In this document: positions 32,770-45,989 of the stretch, one piece after another | Layout of the letters: each line of letters begins with the position of its first letter | Numbering within the stretch: position 1 is the stretch's first letter | Source: Vitellaria paradoxa | Lineage: Eukaryota; Streptophyta; Magnoliopsida; Ericales; Sapotaceae | DNA: 64,000 bases | Assembly: GCA_019916065.1 (NCBI GenBank) | Contig: CM034233.1 | Location: forward strand, 26,671,936 to 26,735,935 | Reading direction: 5' to 3' | Program-made: the position numbers and the translations under genes | Notes under the pieces: model-generated | Told to the model about the DNA's origin: nothing | The model's input: the letters and a program-made list of their open reading frames with translations, nothing else | Database searches by the model: none

Positions 32770-35561
32770 ATAATATCATATGGGCAGATTCAAAATTTGT
32801 AATTAGTGAGTGTAAAATTATATTTCTAAGCTAAATAGGGATAAAAATAAAAATATAGTAGAGCAAAATTTTAACAATGAAAAAAATTACAATTTATAGG
32901 CCTAAAAAAAGAGAAAAATTAATGTTGGTGTAATTTTTCAAATTAACAAGAGCAAATGCCTTTATTGAACTCTTAATAGATTGGCCATAATTGCTAAATT
33001 AAGGTATTACATTGGTTTGGTAATTTAGCTATTATATTTGGACTGATCAATCAAATCTTTTACTTTATTCAATCTTGTTCTTGATACCATAATTATTAAT
33101 TCTTAGCGTGTTTGATAATATATTAATATTTAGTTACCTTTGTGCTTGTTTTTGTCACTCAATCTGTTTGCTTGTCTATGACAACCAAGTTTCGTCGCCA
33201 AAGTGAATGGTATTTAAGGGCAAATTTAAAGTTTGAGATTTTGTTTGAATTGAATAAAAATTTTAAAAATAAAATGAGTTGCGCTACAGAAATTTAAACT
33301 GAATGAAAGGTTTGTGAGAAGAGTGGGCCGGACTATAAAAATTTAAGATGAGCTAAATTTGAAAAAAAAATTGAATTAAAAACTTTTTTGGCTAGATTAT
33401 TCGGAATATAGTCCAGGATAGCCCCAACATAGTTTTGCCTCTAATGATATTACTTTTTTATATGTTAATCAGAAAATCAAAAAATATAAAACAAAATGGC
33501 AATTTTTTACTATAATTACCTAATAGGTCTCAATACTGTGCCAATTATGAAGTACAAAATAATAATAGTACAATTTATAAATAGAACATTGCAAGAAAAA
33601 GTATGTTTTCTTTTGCAAATTTCCTTGATGAACTTCACTATTTGGAAAAACGTGAATAATTATTTACTCTTGGTTCTAGTTTCCCTTAGATAGTTAGAAG
33701 TGAAGTGACAATAAATTTTAAATTTAAGTCATCCTTCCTTATATTTCTCACTCATATGTTGAACTACTTGACTCAAAATTTGCACTTTGGGACAGGTTCA
33801 ATGTGACTCGCTTTCTTATAAAAGTTCCTTATCAATAATATATATATATTTGTATGTATATAACCTCTTTAGGCACTCTAATTCTTACATTGTGCTTGAA
33901 TGACATTTATTGAATAAAAAATAATAATAATAATAAAGAATAAAGAGTATTCACAATGTATACCCTAATTTGATTTGGTTAAAAAAAATAAGTAGTCTTT
34001 TTCTTAATAAATTTATTATCAAATTTAGTTGTTTATTTTTAAATTACATATGCTTTTACCCTTTAGTTTCTTTTATAAATGGGTAAAGAAATAATTTATT
34101 AATTTTCTACGAATGGACTTGTTTTGCATTTTGTTATGGCCCCACATCTTTCTTAACTAGTTATCGGGTCACTATTTGTTAAAGCCCAAAGGTCCTTCAT
34201 GTTGGACGACTAGGAAATAACAAGCCACAACTCTCACTCTGTAGAAAAAAAAAAAAAAAAAAAAAAAACCATTTTGGGAAGAGCCCTCTTAACTTCTTCT
34301 TTTCTCCTTGCCCAGCCAGGTTACATATGAGAGAGAGATAGAGAGAGAGAGAGAAGAAGGGGGATGATGATGAATACTTTAGTAGTGCATGTTTTATATT
34401 TATTTGTGAGTGATCATTGCATGATATATTGAGGCTTTTCTAACTTGATTCTAACTCATTATCTTCTATTTGGTCATTGATAGTGGTCAATTTTCGTCTA
34501 TACATCATAAGCCCTCTTGGTAGATATTGTTCACTTTATATTCCTATAAGGATTCTCACGCACGGCGTTAAAACGCATCGTGCTGGGGAGAGAGGAGTTG
34601 GGTGCTTATAAGTTACCATAATTCTTGACTCCTTTTTGATGTAAGATTTATGGTGTCATCAGTACCCCTATTCGAGAACTGAGGGATTAGGAATGGTAAG
34701 CACATGACCCATTTGACTCTTACAGGCGAGGCTAACTGATAATGCAGTAATTTCATATCCTTCAATCTAGGCCTGGGACTACTGAAAACACTAATGTGGT
34801 GCATGCTAAAGAGTCTTTGATGTTTAAGTTAGCAAAGAGTTTTAAGAATGCAATTTGACAGAGTTTTTGCAAGGAAAAGTATGTTCATTCTTGTTGGGAT
34901 AATCAAATTTCATATCTATATTAAATTCCACATAGGGTGCCTTGTGCATGAGATTCATGGAATTATGTCCAACTTGGGTGCAAATATTCCCTAGTTGTGG
35001 AATTTAGTGGATTTTGCGGCTAATTCCATAACTATTAGGCAGAACCATTATTGTCCAGTTGGCACTGATTGCGAATTTGTAGGTGGGAATCTCAGGATGT
35101 GTTATAGAGTTATTTTGCATGTGGCTTATGCTACAAGACTGATCGTCAATTGGCTTATCGGAGTGGTTAACTATGACTGGGCTAAACAGGGTTGTCTTGA
35201 GCTTGCTTTTTTTAGGATGACTCTAGACGGTCCCAAGCCCTTCAAGAATGGCCCGTATTAGTGGTGTTCTTGATCAAGAATTCCCTGATCCCTGTCAAGA
35301 CGTTCTTGAATGGGTGCTATTTCATTTGGGGATGTCTAGAATATTTCCCTATCAATCATTAACTAAAATATGTTGTTTCATGATGCAATTGACGCACATA
35401 ACCTTCAAATGGAAAGAGTTAAGTGTAGAGGATGGAATTGGAAAAGGTTCGGGAAAAAAACAAGTAGAGGCAAAAGCAAGTCCAGACTCGAATAGATGTG
35501 ACAAATGAATATATGAAGGTTTGTACAATGTTTGGACACAAGTATAGTGTTCAAATATAAA
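32770..35561. other. Spacer left of copia-2, with one block of unassigned GC-normal sequence
   Basis: 32770-34240 is A/T-rich without features. A 24-base A run is at 34245-34268 and a (GA)n tract at about 34329-34353. From 34540 to 35510 composition is ordinary; open frames (88 residues at 34995-35261 plus, 86 residues at 35248-35508 plus) overlap and match no family I recognise. This block could be an old retroelement or a gene fragment. Confidence 0.4.
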
Positions 35562-35566
35562 TTAGA

Positions 35567-36494
35567 TGTTAGAATAATTTGTTCGAATCAATAAGTTACT
35601 ATTTTGATAAATCATAGAAAGAAAAAGCTCATAATTTTTGGAAGATTTATCTGACTAAACTGATCAAGCCTAGTGTTAGGCATTATATTCTTAAGACTGA
35701 ATTTGTCCCCCATAAATGCTTTTGGTTTCAACGAAAGTAAGCGTCTCGGGATAGAATGATAACACACACAAAAGGAAGCAGCAATTTGTGTGTATTAATG
35801 AACCAAAAACTCTACTTGTACTATTTGTTTGCAAAATGAACTTTCTATGCAAAAGATACTTTGAATGTGATAATTTTTTGTGCAAAAAATTTCTTCTATT
35901 TTTATGCAAGAATGGATGTATAAATAAGCAACCATTAGTTATGTCTGTTGGAAGAATAGACCTCAAACAAACACTAGTCATGGCTATTGGAATAGACATG
36001 CCTGCTATTTGTTGGTGACTTTTTGGATGATTATTAGAACAGACATGCCTGTTGATCTGTTGATGACTGTTTGGAGGAGATAGATGTTAAAAAATAATAG
36101 AATTTTGACCCGACCCAAGCCAAGCCCAATGTAAGCTTGTTGAGCAGCCAACAGGAGTAATATAGGTTGACTTATCTAGGTTTTCCTTCTTTATCATACA
36201 CGGGTGCCTCTTTAGCCTTTTTTCTTCCTCTGACCTTAACATTTATAAAATTATGAAAATTTTCATAATTTTTCAACGTGGGACAAACTCACTTTCCATA
36301 TTGTTAAGTTCCTTACTTTGAAGTCAATTTTCATTTAATCTATTTATGATTTTAAACAATTGAATGTAGGATAATAAAGTTTACATGGAATATATTCAAT
36401 TCTGCATTTGATCAAAATTTAATAATATGTGGACTCCACATAAATATTGGCTTAAAGTTTACAAAAATTCATTATAAGACCTTGAATTCTAATA
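35567..36494 (-). repeat. Copia-2 3' LTR
   Basis: Matches 48958-49568 in blocks such as TGATAAATCATA.AAAG, TTGTGTGTATTA and ATGCAAGAATGGATG. It is about 300 bp longer because of several extra segments, including roughly 80 bp near 35620-35710 and a locally repeated AGACATGCCTG block near 35990-36060. The outer end TGTTAGAATA is intact; the inner end is TAATA where TAACA is expected. A G-run polypurine tract (CCCCC at 36497-36501 on the plus strand) adjoins it. Confidence 0.75.
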
Positions 36495-37078
36495 ATCCCC
36501 CACATGAATGAAATTGCGGAAAATGCAAATGTAGATGTAGATACATACTTGACATAGAGTATAATGGAAAGTTACTGCATTAGGATAGATATCTTTTGAC
36601 TTTGAACCTTCCCTAGTGGTATATTATAGGGTTTATTTGCTAAGCAATGAACTTAATATCTTAAACTGCTTAGCTTTTGTATAAACCAAAGAGTAATATT
36701 CACACAGCTCTTTTCTGACAAAGTTTGGTTCTTTTAATTTTGTTCATTTTTAGCCCTGGACATACCTGATAATTTTTTGAGTGCTATAGAAAATGTAGCC
36801 TTATCCATTCTTATATAAGCAGTCCTTTCACACTTAATATAGGTGATCTCTTATTATCCTGTTATACTCCACTTGAACTTTCAAGATATAAGTGTCATTA
36901 AAAGCAAAGCTTATCCTAACACAAGGTTCGAGTCATCACTATTCATTTCATCATTGAAAATGGTAGAGAAATTAATTCTTTAATGATCTCAACAAGTGCT
37001 CTCGTAATTCAGTTGTCCTTTTGAACCTAGATCTTAGGATCTCTAGTCAACTAGGTTGGGTTGCCATTGTGGTGATTC

Positions 37079-38760
37079 TCAATTTATAAGCTTTAAATCC
37101 ATTTCACTCAATAAATTATACACTTGATCTCTAGTCAAGACTTTAGTTAAAGGATCGGCAATATTATCTTTCGATCTTACATAATCAATAAATATTATTC
37201 CATTAGAGATCAATTGTCTCACTATATTATGTCTATGACTTATATGTCTCAACCTGTTGTGATACATATTATTTTGTGCCCTTTCTATTGGTGATTGACT
37301 ATCACAATGTCAATGTATGCAAATAACTGACACAGGTTTTGGCCACATAGGAATATCTTCTAAACATTATAAGACCATTTAGCTTCTTTTCTAGCCTTAT
37401 TTAATGTTATAAACTTATATTCTATAATAGATCTGGCTACACACATTTGTTTAAAAGATTTCCATAAAATAGTTGTAGCCCCAAGTGTAAAGACATATCC
37501 ACCGGTGGACTTGATGTCTCTACTGTTAGAAATTCAGTTAGCATCACTGTATTCTTCGAGTACAATGGATATCTTATATAGCTCAACCCACAGTTAGAAG
37601 TATATCTTAGATATCCAAGTACTGTAACTATTACTTTCCAGTGGTTTACCCCTAGATTATTCGTACGTCTACTCTACTTGCTCACTAAGTAGGTAACATC
37701 CAGATGAATGTAGTTCTAGAGATACATTAAAACTGCCTATTATCCAAGAATATTCCAATTGTGATATGCAATTTTTCAATATTCTTTGTGAGATAGAGAT
37801 TTATATTAACAGGTATTCACATAATATTGTTATCATCTCTAGTAAATCTACCAAGTATTTGTTTGATTAATGTGATTGAGATCAAGCATATTCATCAAAT
37901 GATTTGTTGATTTTAATAGCAAGTATAACATCTGCAACACCTAAGCTGTTCATGTTGAACTTGCTAGCCAACATTTTATTAGTAGCTTTAATGATATCAT
38001 TATTGCTATCTATAATAATCATATCATTCACATAGAGACATATAATGGCATATCCATTCGAAATGTATTTCACATAAACACATTTATCACATTCATTAAT
38101 GTGAAAAACCATTTGACATCATAACATTATCAAATTTTTTATGCTATTATTTAGGTGCTTGTTCAAGTCCATAAAGTGACTTAACAAGTTTGCATACCTT
38201 ATTTTCTTGGTCTGAAACCAAAAGTCCCGCATGTTGTTCCATATATAGATTTCTTCATTTAGTTTCTCCATTCAAGAATGTTGTCTTTATATCCATTTAA
38301 TGTAGTTCACAATTATATAATGTTGGAAAAGCAATTAATATACGAATGGATGTTATTCTTATAATAATTGAACATGTATCAAAGTAATCTATTCCCTCTT
38401 TTTGTCTATAACAATTGACCACAAGCCTTGCCTTGTATTTATCAATAGATCCATTAGCTTTCATCTTCCTCTTGAAGATCCATTTACAACCTAAGGGTTT
38501 ACTCCCTTATGGAAGATCCACTAGTTCCTAAGTGTGATTATTGATGATGAATTCAATTTTGCAATCAATGGCTTCTTTCCACAAGGTGCTTCAAGAGTAA
38601 ACTTGTTTCTTTAAAACTTTGAGATTCTTTATTTTAACAAAAATGTTGGAAAATCAAGACCAAATGATTTACTAGTCCTTGCTCTTTTACTTCATATAGG
38701 TTCATCTTCATTTTCTTTTTTCTAAAGACCCTTCTTCGCCTTGTTCATTTTTCGCTACAT
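37079..38760 (-). pseudogene. Copia-2 reverse transcriptase/RNase H remnant
   Basis: Recognisable pieces on the minus strand: KLVKSLYGL before 38160, then 38112-37882 with HINECDKCVYVKYISNGYAI, the catalytic motif as YVNDM (YVDDM in active copies) and GVADVILAIKINKS. RNase H follows, ending in 37267-37079 with HISHRHNIVRQLI and SKDNIADPLTKVL. Frames shift and stop between these blocks. The Asp-to-Asn change at the YVDD motif alone would abolish polymerase activity. Confidence 0.8.
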
Positions 38761-38769
38761 TTTTAAAAG

Positions 38770-39420
38770 CATGAGCAAAGTCAGGATTTTTAGTTAGGAG
38801 GGGCCAATTTTTTTGTTCTTAGGTTGAATTTAGGTCTAGAAAAATTTGTAATTAATATTATAAATTATATTTAGTGAATAAAAATAAATTATATATATGC
38901 ATAGATGGGTTTTCAAATTTTAGATTATGGCAGTGTTTGGAGTGCCAAACTTTGGCAAAAAAAATAAAAAATAAAAAGTAGTTAAATTTTGGATTGTTAA
39001 GTATTTAGTTTGTATCTTGAAAAAAGTGAAAATTTTTCAAAAAATTGATAAAAATTGACAAATGTAAAAAAATTTTTGTAAAAGTTGGAGATTTTTGGTA
39101 ATAATTAGTAATTTTTGGTGTGTGCAAAGTTAATGTTGTAGATTTTTGGAGAAAGTTAAAGATTTTTTGAGACTTTTTCCACTCCAAATGCACCCTATAT
39201 ATAGAAATTAAAAAAATAGTTAAATTTTGAAGAGGTTAGTCCATAACTTAAAGTTCTTTTAACTTAAAAATTTATATGTGCTAATAGTAGTATTTTTGTA
39301 ATTAAAATCAATTATTTTTTAAAATTTTAGGTGGTGCCAAACTATAATAAAAATTTTTGTAATTAAAAATTTACATACACGGATAACATTTTCTGAAACT
39401 TAGGGCGGCCATGGCTACCC
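38770..39420. repeat. Unclassified insertion in copia-2, itself carrying a MITE
   Basis: Copia-2 coding similarity breaks off at about 38765 and resumes at about 39420. The intervening piece begins TCAGGATTTTTAGTTAGGAG and ends CTTAGGGCGGCCATGGC. Inside it, 38928-39195 has inverted ends (GCAGTGTTTGGAGTG; right end, reversed, GGGTGCATTTGGAGTG) typical of the MITEs of this window. Boundaries are approximate. Confidence 0.45.
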
Positions 39421-40222
39421 TTGGTTTTATGGTAGCTTCATCCTTATTCATAAGTTCTTTTGAGGAAACATAATTCTTGTGTAGGTTTACAAGAAAATAT
39501 ATTTTCAAAAAATGATGCATTCCTAGACTCAATAATGGCGTTCTCATTTATCTTAGAATTATTAGACTTATGTACAAAAAACCAATATGCACTACTATAA
39601 GCCTATCTAATGAATACACAATCAATAGTTTTAGATCAAATTTTAGTTTTTTTAGGAGTTGAAGTGCTACCTTAGCCAAACACCCTCACACTCTTAAGAA
39701 TTTATAGCCAAGTTCTTGACCTTTTTATAATTCATAATGAGTTTTGTAGAATTTTTTTATAGGGTATCTTATTGAGAACATAATTTACGAAAAATAAAAC
39801 TTTTGCCCACAAATTCTGGGGAGATCTATAACTTATTAACATAGCATTCATCATCTCTTTTAAAGTTCTATTTTTATGCTTAGTAATTTTATTTTTCTAT
39901 GGTGCGTAAGGTGCAATTGTTTGATGAATAATGTTATGTTCAGCACAAATTTGTACAAACACATTCACTACTTCTATCACTTCTTATCGTTTTTATCTTT
40001 CCCCTAAGTTGATTCTCAACTTCATTTTTATATTGTATAAACATTTTTAATGCTTCATATTTACTTCCTAACAAATATACATAATAGTATCTTATACAAT
40101 CATCAATAAAAATAATGAAATACTTTTTACCACATTTAGTCTGAACAAATTTCAAATCACAAATATCTTTGTTAATTAATTCTAGAGGTTCAGTACTTCT
40201 TTCAGTTGAATGAAAATAAGCC
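39421..40222 (-). pseudogene. Copia-2 integrase remnant, inner part
   Basis: The 40233-39940 frame reads [20 protein letters not shown], then [18 protein letters not shown] and [11 protein letters not shown], the integrase core with its Asp positions. It begins exactly at the right edge of the solo-LTR duplication; its upstream part continues at 41820-41865 and 47049-47160. From about 39900 down to 39421 the reading continues only in broken pieces. Confidence 0.78.
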
Positions 40223-41814
40223 TGTTGTCCCAAATAGCAACACTAGAGGGGGGTGAATAGGGTTGCTTAAAAATTTTACAAATAAAAATTTCAATCCTAA
40301 AACAAATATGTCAAGATGAATATGAAATGCACCAAAAAAAAAAAATTATTCAATATTTGTGAATGAAGAGTGAGTACTAGTATTTGCAATAAATATAAAG
40401 AGAAGGGAAGAGAAGCAAACACAATCGATTTATAGTGGTTCGGCTTCAATGTTGCCTACGTCCACTCCCCCAAGGCCTTCCTTGAGATTTCTCCACTATT
40501 CTTTGAAGAACTTATTACACACTAGCTTCCCAAGGTGCTAGAAACCTTTTCCAAGTGATTTTATCCCCAAATCACTTACACAAGTCTCTCAAAGAAAGTC
40601 TCTTGTTTTGGTCCTAATACTTGAACCAAAACCAACAAGAGCTCACCCAACTCTCACAAATTAAAAGGGCTTTAAATTTCCCTTTCTTACAACAACAATG
40701 ATAGTTTAAAACTCAATCAAATAAAAAAAAAAAAACTCTCACAAGTTGAATATGAAAGATGAAGCACAAATGTGAGAAGAAATCACTCTATGTTTGCAAA
40801 GTTATAGAATTTCTTGTATCTCTTTGTAAGCACTTCTTTCTTGCCTTGTTCCTCCTCTTGAATCTGAGTTTGAGGCTCTATTTATAGATGAAAATCTCCA
40901 AATGGCCGTTACTAAGTGAAAAGACACTTTTGCCCTTGAAAGAAATTGAATTTCCTTGCTTCCAATGCTGTCTTTCAGATTCAGATTTTCTGAGATATAT
41001 TTGTGACCGTTTTTCACCCTCCGAACGTTCAAATCTGACATTGCCTCAGAGTAAAGACTTTGTAGATATATAAGTCAGCTATCACATGTCAAAGTTTGAG
41101 CTTCATCCAACGGTTAGATAGTCATATATGGCTTCTGAACCGAGACCAGCTTCTGATAGCTTTTTCTGACATTCTGAATCTGTGTTTCCCGTTTAAGCTT
41201 CCGTTTCACTAGGATACTTTTAGAATTAGAAGAAACTTAAACTACAAAAGTTGTAGCTTTTTGAGTCTTCTTTTCATACACCAAAAATCAGAATTTTTAA
41301 AGTTGTAGAGTATGAGTTATGTCTCAAAAACTAAGACTAGCTCCAGAATTCAGAATTAAAAACTTTTCTGTAATGCCTAATGTTCCAACTCATGTTTTGA
41401 TACCTTAACGTCAGATTCACAAAAATCTCCCTTCGGTAAAGTTGTAGATATGGAAATCTAGTTTACTATATGCAAATTTCATGAAAATTAAACCGTTGGA
41501 TCTTAAGATATTATCTATATACTAACATGTGTCTGATTTCTCTGTTTATCCGAGTTAACCTCTAGTTCAAATATTCATCTTACTTTGATTTCTATTACTC
41601 CAAACTTTGAAATTCCTTTATTCCTTCATCCAAATTATGTGAAAATATCTAAAAAATAATATCAATCTCTTCCAACTCTAATATCTTGAATCTATCAAAT
41701 GAATTGTAATATTTCTTACAATGTCTATTTGAAAATTTATTGTGAAAATTTAATTCAATGTTTGTTATCATCAAAATCAATTATAAAACTAACTTTATAA
41801 ACCTTGGGCCAACA
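40223..41814 (+). repeat. Solo LTR inserted in copia-2 integrase (1,592 bp)
   Basis: Opens TGTTGTCCCAAATAGC and closes CTTGGGCCAACA, flanked by exact AAGCC duplications (40218-40222, 41815-41819). Near its left end is AGAGGGGGGTGAATAGGG, a short signature often seen in long copia (SIRE/Maximus-type) LTRs; that assignment is from memory. No internal primer-binding site, polypurine tract or repeat of the ends was found, so this looks like one LTR left after LTR-LTR recombination. Orientation is not certain. Short open frames in it have no motif. Confidence 0.8.
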
Positions 41815-41865
41815 AAGCCTTAACTAATTTGGCTTCAATACAAGTTTCGCACTTATGTTTCATGT

Positions 41866-42950
41866 TGTTACGGCCAAAATTGTAAGATTGGCAAATCTAT
41901 GGTGTAAGATAGTGTTTTGTAATATCTAGACTTAGTGTAGGCTAAGACACTATAGTCTTGGGTTAATTAAAAGTGTAAAGGCATAAAAAAATCAAGTTTC
42001 TATAATGGCTAGAAGTCTTGAAGATGTTGAAAATTAAGTTTTCAAAGTGGCTAGGAGTCCTAAAGAGATTTAGAAATCCTGAAGAGGTTCGGAACTCAAT
42101 AACACAGGAAGACCGCGGGAAGGCCGTGGTTGGCTGCGGGATAAAGCCGAGAGCCAAAAATTAGAGTTTGGCCGTGCGGGAAAATCACGGGAAGACCGCT
42201 CTGATTTGTGGGAAGGCCGCGGGTGCACCCTTCCCGCTAGTTCCCGTGAGGTACCCGTATGACGGCTTTCTAATATCAGCTTCTAATGCGATTTTGACCT
42301 TGAAGACGACAGATTCAGGCATCGGCTGAAACACAAAAGTTGTAGCTCTTTGAGTCTTCTTTTCAACGCAAAAAGAATTAGGTCAATCTGAATTTTCAGT
42401 GAAAAGATATGGTCAAAATACTGACAGAGTGTCAAGTTGAAACTTCAACTACACACTATCTCAATAGCCCTAGCCGCCTCTGTTTGTCTATAAATACCTT
42501 TTGGGCGCCTTCAAGGTTCAAACACACATAGAAAGAGAGAGAATACACATCAGATTGTGAGCTTTAAAGATTGATCATTCTTTCCACAACTTAGCCAACA
42601 CGGTTCGTGTTCAATCCGAAGGAGTTCGGATTTGAAGTTTGTGAAGGCTATGGATTCAGCAAAAGCTACCGAGGATTTGGTGGTGTGCCTTCAAGGAGTC
42701 GAAGGGCTTTCGCTAGAGGAGTTGGTGGTGCATCGGGGAGTCGAGCAGACGTCAACGAGAGTATAGAGTCGAGGAGTCAATCTGTAGAGAGGTTGAGTTT
42801 GTAACCAACGTGTGATTTTAGTTAAAGTTTTTGTTAGAGGTTTTCCTTCGTGAGTTTCCTCGTTTCTTGTATATCTCACCTTCTTTTATCTCTGTGTGTG
42901 ATTGTGATTGATTGGTTAGGATCCTTCATCAGTGTATTTGCAAAATTTCA
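41866..42950 (+). repeat. 5' LTR of the gag-only element
   Basis: 1,085 bp. Contains TATAAATA at 42489-42496 as a likely promoter box, followed by an A/G-rich leader (GAAAGAGAGAGAATACAC). It differs from the 3' LTR by scattered substitutions and a few small length changes (for example extra sequence near 42190-42220). The overlap of the LTR with short open frames is not coding. Confidence 0.88.
42489..42496 (+). promoter_or_regulatory. Likely TATA box of the 5' LTR
   Basis: TATAAATA inside the 5' LTR; the matching place in the 3' LTR reads CTATGAATACC, so only the 5' copy keeps the box. Confidence 0.55.
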
Positions 42951-42952
42951 AT

Positions 42953-42964
42953 TGGTATCAAAGC
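42953..42964 (+). other. Primer-binding site of the gag-only element
   Basis: TGGTATCAAAGC lies two bases after the 5' LTR. It differs by one base from TGGTATCAGAGC, the usual copia site complementary to initiator tRNA-Met. Confidence 0.85.
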
Positions 42965-43006
42965 AGGTACGTCTTTGAGAACAAAACGTGATCTTGTTAT
43001 TTTCTG

Positions 43007-44728
43007 ATGGATCCTCCTAGAGAAGGCGGTTCGAGCACGAGACGCCCATGGTTTGATAGCACCACCTATGCATATTGGAAGGTTCGAATGAGAGCTCATC
43101 TAATCTCATTGAACATCAATGTTTGGTTGACCATTGAAAAAGGTTAGGTAAAACCAGTTCACTCTGTCAACAATGAAACAGTGGAGAAGCCTATGGATTT
43201 GTGGACAAGGGCTGAGCAAGAGAAGGCAGAGTGGAACTATAAGGCTCTGAGTTCTATTTTTTATGCAGTCTCAGCCGATGAATTTGGAAGAATTTCTAGT
43301 TAAGAGATTGCAAATGAGGCTTGGAAGATTCTGGAGTTGACGCATGAAGGGAATTCTATTGTCAAAAAGTCAAAGCTACAAAAAGTAACCTCAGATTTTG
43401 AAAGTTTGAAGATGGCTGAAGATAAAACCATTGATTATTTTTATGCAAAACTCTGTGATCTTGTCAACACCGATTTTAATCTTGGAGAACTAATTCCTAA
43501 TCGAAAGATCGTAAGTAAGATTCTTCGATCCCCACCTTTGTCCTTCCAAGCAAAAGTTACAGCTATTGAAGAGGCTAGGGATGTAGATTCAATGAGGGTG
43601 GAAGACTTGGTTGGCTCCCTGCAGACTTATGAAGCCAACATGATCAAACCTAAGTCTAGAGGAGTTGCCCTAAAAATGGTGAAGAAAGACGAGTCATTCT
43701 CTAGTAATGATGAGTCAATCCCCTCTCCTGAAGAAATTGCTATCTACAATAAGAAAATCAGAAAATTCTTCAAAAAGAAAGACAGCAAGCAAGGAAAGAC
43801 GAAGAAGAATGAGAAATGGGAGAAATCTTTGGAGAAGAAAAAGATGGAAAACAAGTCAAAAGGTGTGAAGTGCTACGAGTGCCAAGGATATGGTCACATA
43901 GCCCAAGATTGTGGAAACAAGAAGAGTAAGAAGAAGGTTCTCAATGCAACTCTTGATGATACAGATGACTCAAGTACCTCATCTTCTTCAGAAGATTTTC
44001 CTGAGAATTATACTGCCTTCATGGTTAGAGCTTGTGCCCCCTCTAATTCAGTCGAGTCATCCTCTTCTGCGAGTAAGAAAGAAGAATCCTCTGAAAGTAA
44101 AGTTGAAGAAGATTCAAATGAGGAAGTAGATGTTGAAGAGGCACGTGAACAGCTATACCAAGATTGTCAAAAGCTCTACAAGCAAAATGAGAAGTTGACC
44201 GTGAAGAACAAGGTGTTGAAAAGGGAAAGAGACAGTCTAAAAATTGGTCAGGAAGTATTGCAAGCCAAATTTGAAGGTCTTGAAGCAAACAAGAAAACTC
44301 AAGAGGAGTTGATAGCAACACTTAAGGCCAAGTTGGAATAAAAAGAAAAAGATGTGAAAGATGCCCAGAGTAAGCTGCAATCCATGCAACTCAAGATGAA
44401 TACTGCTTTTTCACAACTTGATGACATACTTGGGATGCAAAGGAGCCCACGTGACAAAAGAGGACTTGGCTACACTGGCATGCAGGCAGTCAATCTTGAA
44501 GCAAAAGTTACCCCCAGTTCCTCAAAGACAACAGCTTCAAAAACAGTTAAAGCTCCTCAACCCAAGAAAGATAATCAATCAAGAGCTTACTTTCAAAAGC
44601 CTAAAGGTACACCCCCTAACTTGCAACACAAGTTTGTTCCTATTTATTTTCATTATGGTATACTTGGACACACAAGACCACACTTGTTCCTATTTAAGAG
44701 TGTTGAAGGGGTGAGCCTTGATATGTAG
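43007..44728 (+). pseudogene. Copia-type gag (UBN2-like) with zinc knuckle and coiled coil, in-frame stops
   Basis: The frame opens at ATG 43007 (MDPPREGGSSTRRPWFD, then YAYWKVRMRAHL), continues through the UBN2-like helical gag domain, a Lys-rich stretch and the zinc knuckle CYECQGYGHIAQDC (43871-43912), then a Ser/Glu-rich acidic part and a long Glu/Lys coiled coil to about 44440, ending with a second, worn knuckle-like motif (HYGILGHTRPHL) near 44655. Four-part architecture of this kind is typical of SIRE-like copia gag. In-frame stops occur at TAG in KG*VKP, TAA in ISS*EI and TAA after KLE (44339-44341); the longest intact run is 43337-44341, 334 residues. No pol frame follows. Function in vivo would be capsid formation and RNA packaging; this copy cannot make the full protein. 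Confidence 0.85.
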
Positions 44729-45989
44729 AAGCATTTTTTTCATGAACTAGGCTTTGCTTCACTGCTGTATTTTTACCTAGTTCTATGAATTCATGTAGAT
44801 TAGACACTTTTTATTTTTTTAAGATACGAAAAATTTTTTTGTGGTGCAATGTTATTTTTTGTGATATTCTTGCATGTTCTATTACTTCATACACACTTCA
44901 AAATCATAGGATTAAAATTGTTAATCTACATAGTGGTCATAAATTTGAATTGCTTGATGAACTTGAATCCTATGTTTTGTTGTTCCTTGTCATGGTAGTG
45001 GTGTGCCAATTGTAATTGCACGAAGTTTAGTACATTATGAGAAATCTTTTCCACTACTCAACTGTTTTAATAAATTCTCCTTCTTGGACTTGTGGTTGCT
45101 CTTGAGCTTACATAAAAAATCAAAAATCACTTGGAAAGGGCTACTATATGGGATAGAGTGAAAGCTAACTTGTTGACGTGCGGGTTATCAAAATAACCAC
45201 CATCTGGGTTTGATGATACAGGAAGAAGGCTACCTACCCATAAAGTGTGTGAAAGTCGCCAAGTAAAAATAAAAAATATTGGCGGATGAATATTGAAATC
45301 TTGGTGTTTAGTTGAAAATAATGAATTGAGGAGAAACTAGTTGAAGAGCTTACATTGCATATCTTACTCAATTCAATTCAAAGTCCAAGAGGAGCAATTT
45401 TAAAATTCATGCAAGTATGTGAAAAATGTTAATCATGTTGCACTTAAACTTTATTTCACACACCGCACAGGCATTTGACCATTGGTATGACATGTGTGAA
45501 CAATTTATGACATAAATAGTAGGGTGATTCTTGGAATTCTTATTTGTTACTATTTATGTATGGTCAAAATTTTGAAACTATGTTTAGTTTTGTGTTTGGG
45601 AAAATAGAACTTGGAATGATTTGATCAAGGTTACCCATTGTACCTTATTTTTTTTGTCAATTCATGTCAAAAAGGGGGAGATATAGTTAAGGGGGAGTAT
45701 GGTTTGAAAAGAAAAGAATTTTGTTTATTAAAGGGGAGAACAATTTTTTTATATTTTTTAAGGGGGAGAATATTTTGTATATTTTGTGTCATTTATGTTT
45801 TATTTAATTTTTTAATTATTTATTTATTCCATATGATGCCTTGATCGTTTTGTTTAAGTGTGCAGCAAACAGGTTTTATAATCAGCACATATTGATCAAG
45901 GAAGAGTCAACTGAAGACTTAGTGTAAATTGATTTTCTTTTGTAATTTCATTTTTTGAGTTTTGACATGAAATTTTCAAAGGGGGAGAT
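44729..45989 (+). other. Pol-less 3' interior of the gag-only element, with extra polypurine tracts
   Basis: No retroviral enzyme motif in any frame. One short open frame (44785-45015) has weak resemblance to nothing I can name. Several purine runs like AAAGGGGGAGA occur at about 45669, 45688, 45730 and 45760 before the true tract at 45978-45989. Confidence 0.6.

Noticed and set aside
32409..32771. 120-residue minus-strand frame
   Set aside because: Lies across the outer TIR element and its nested MITE; resembles the frame at the other MITE copy only because the repeat is shared.
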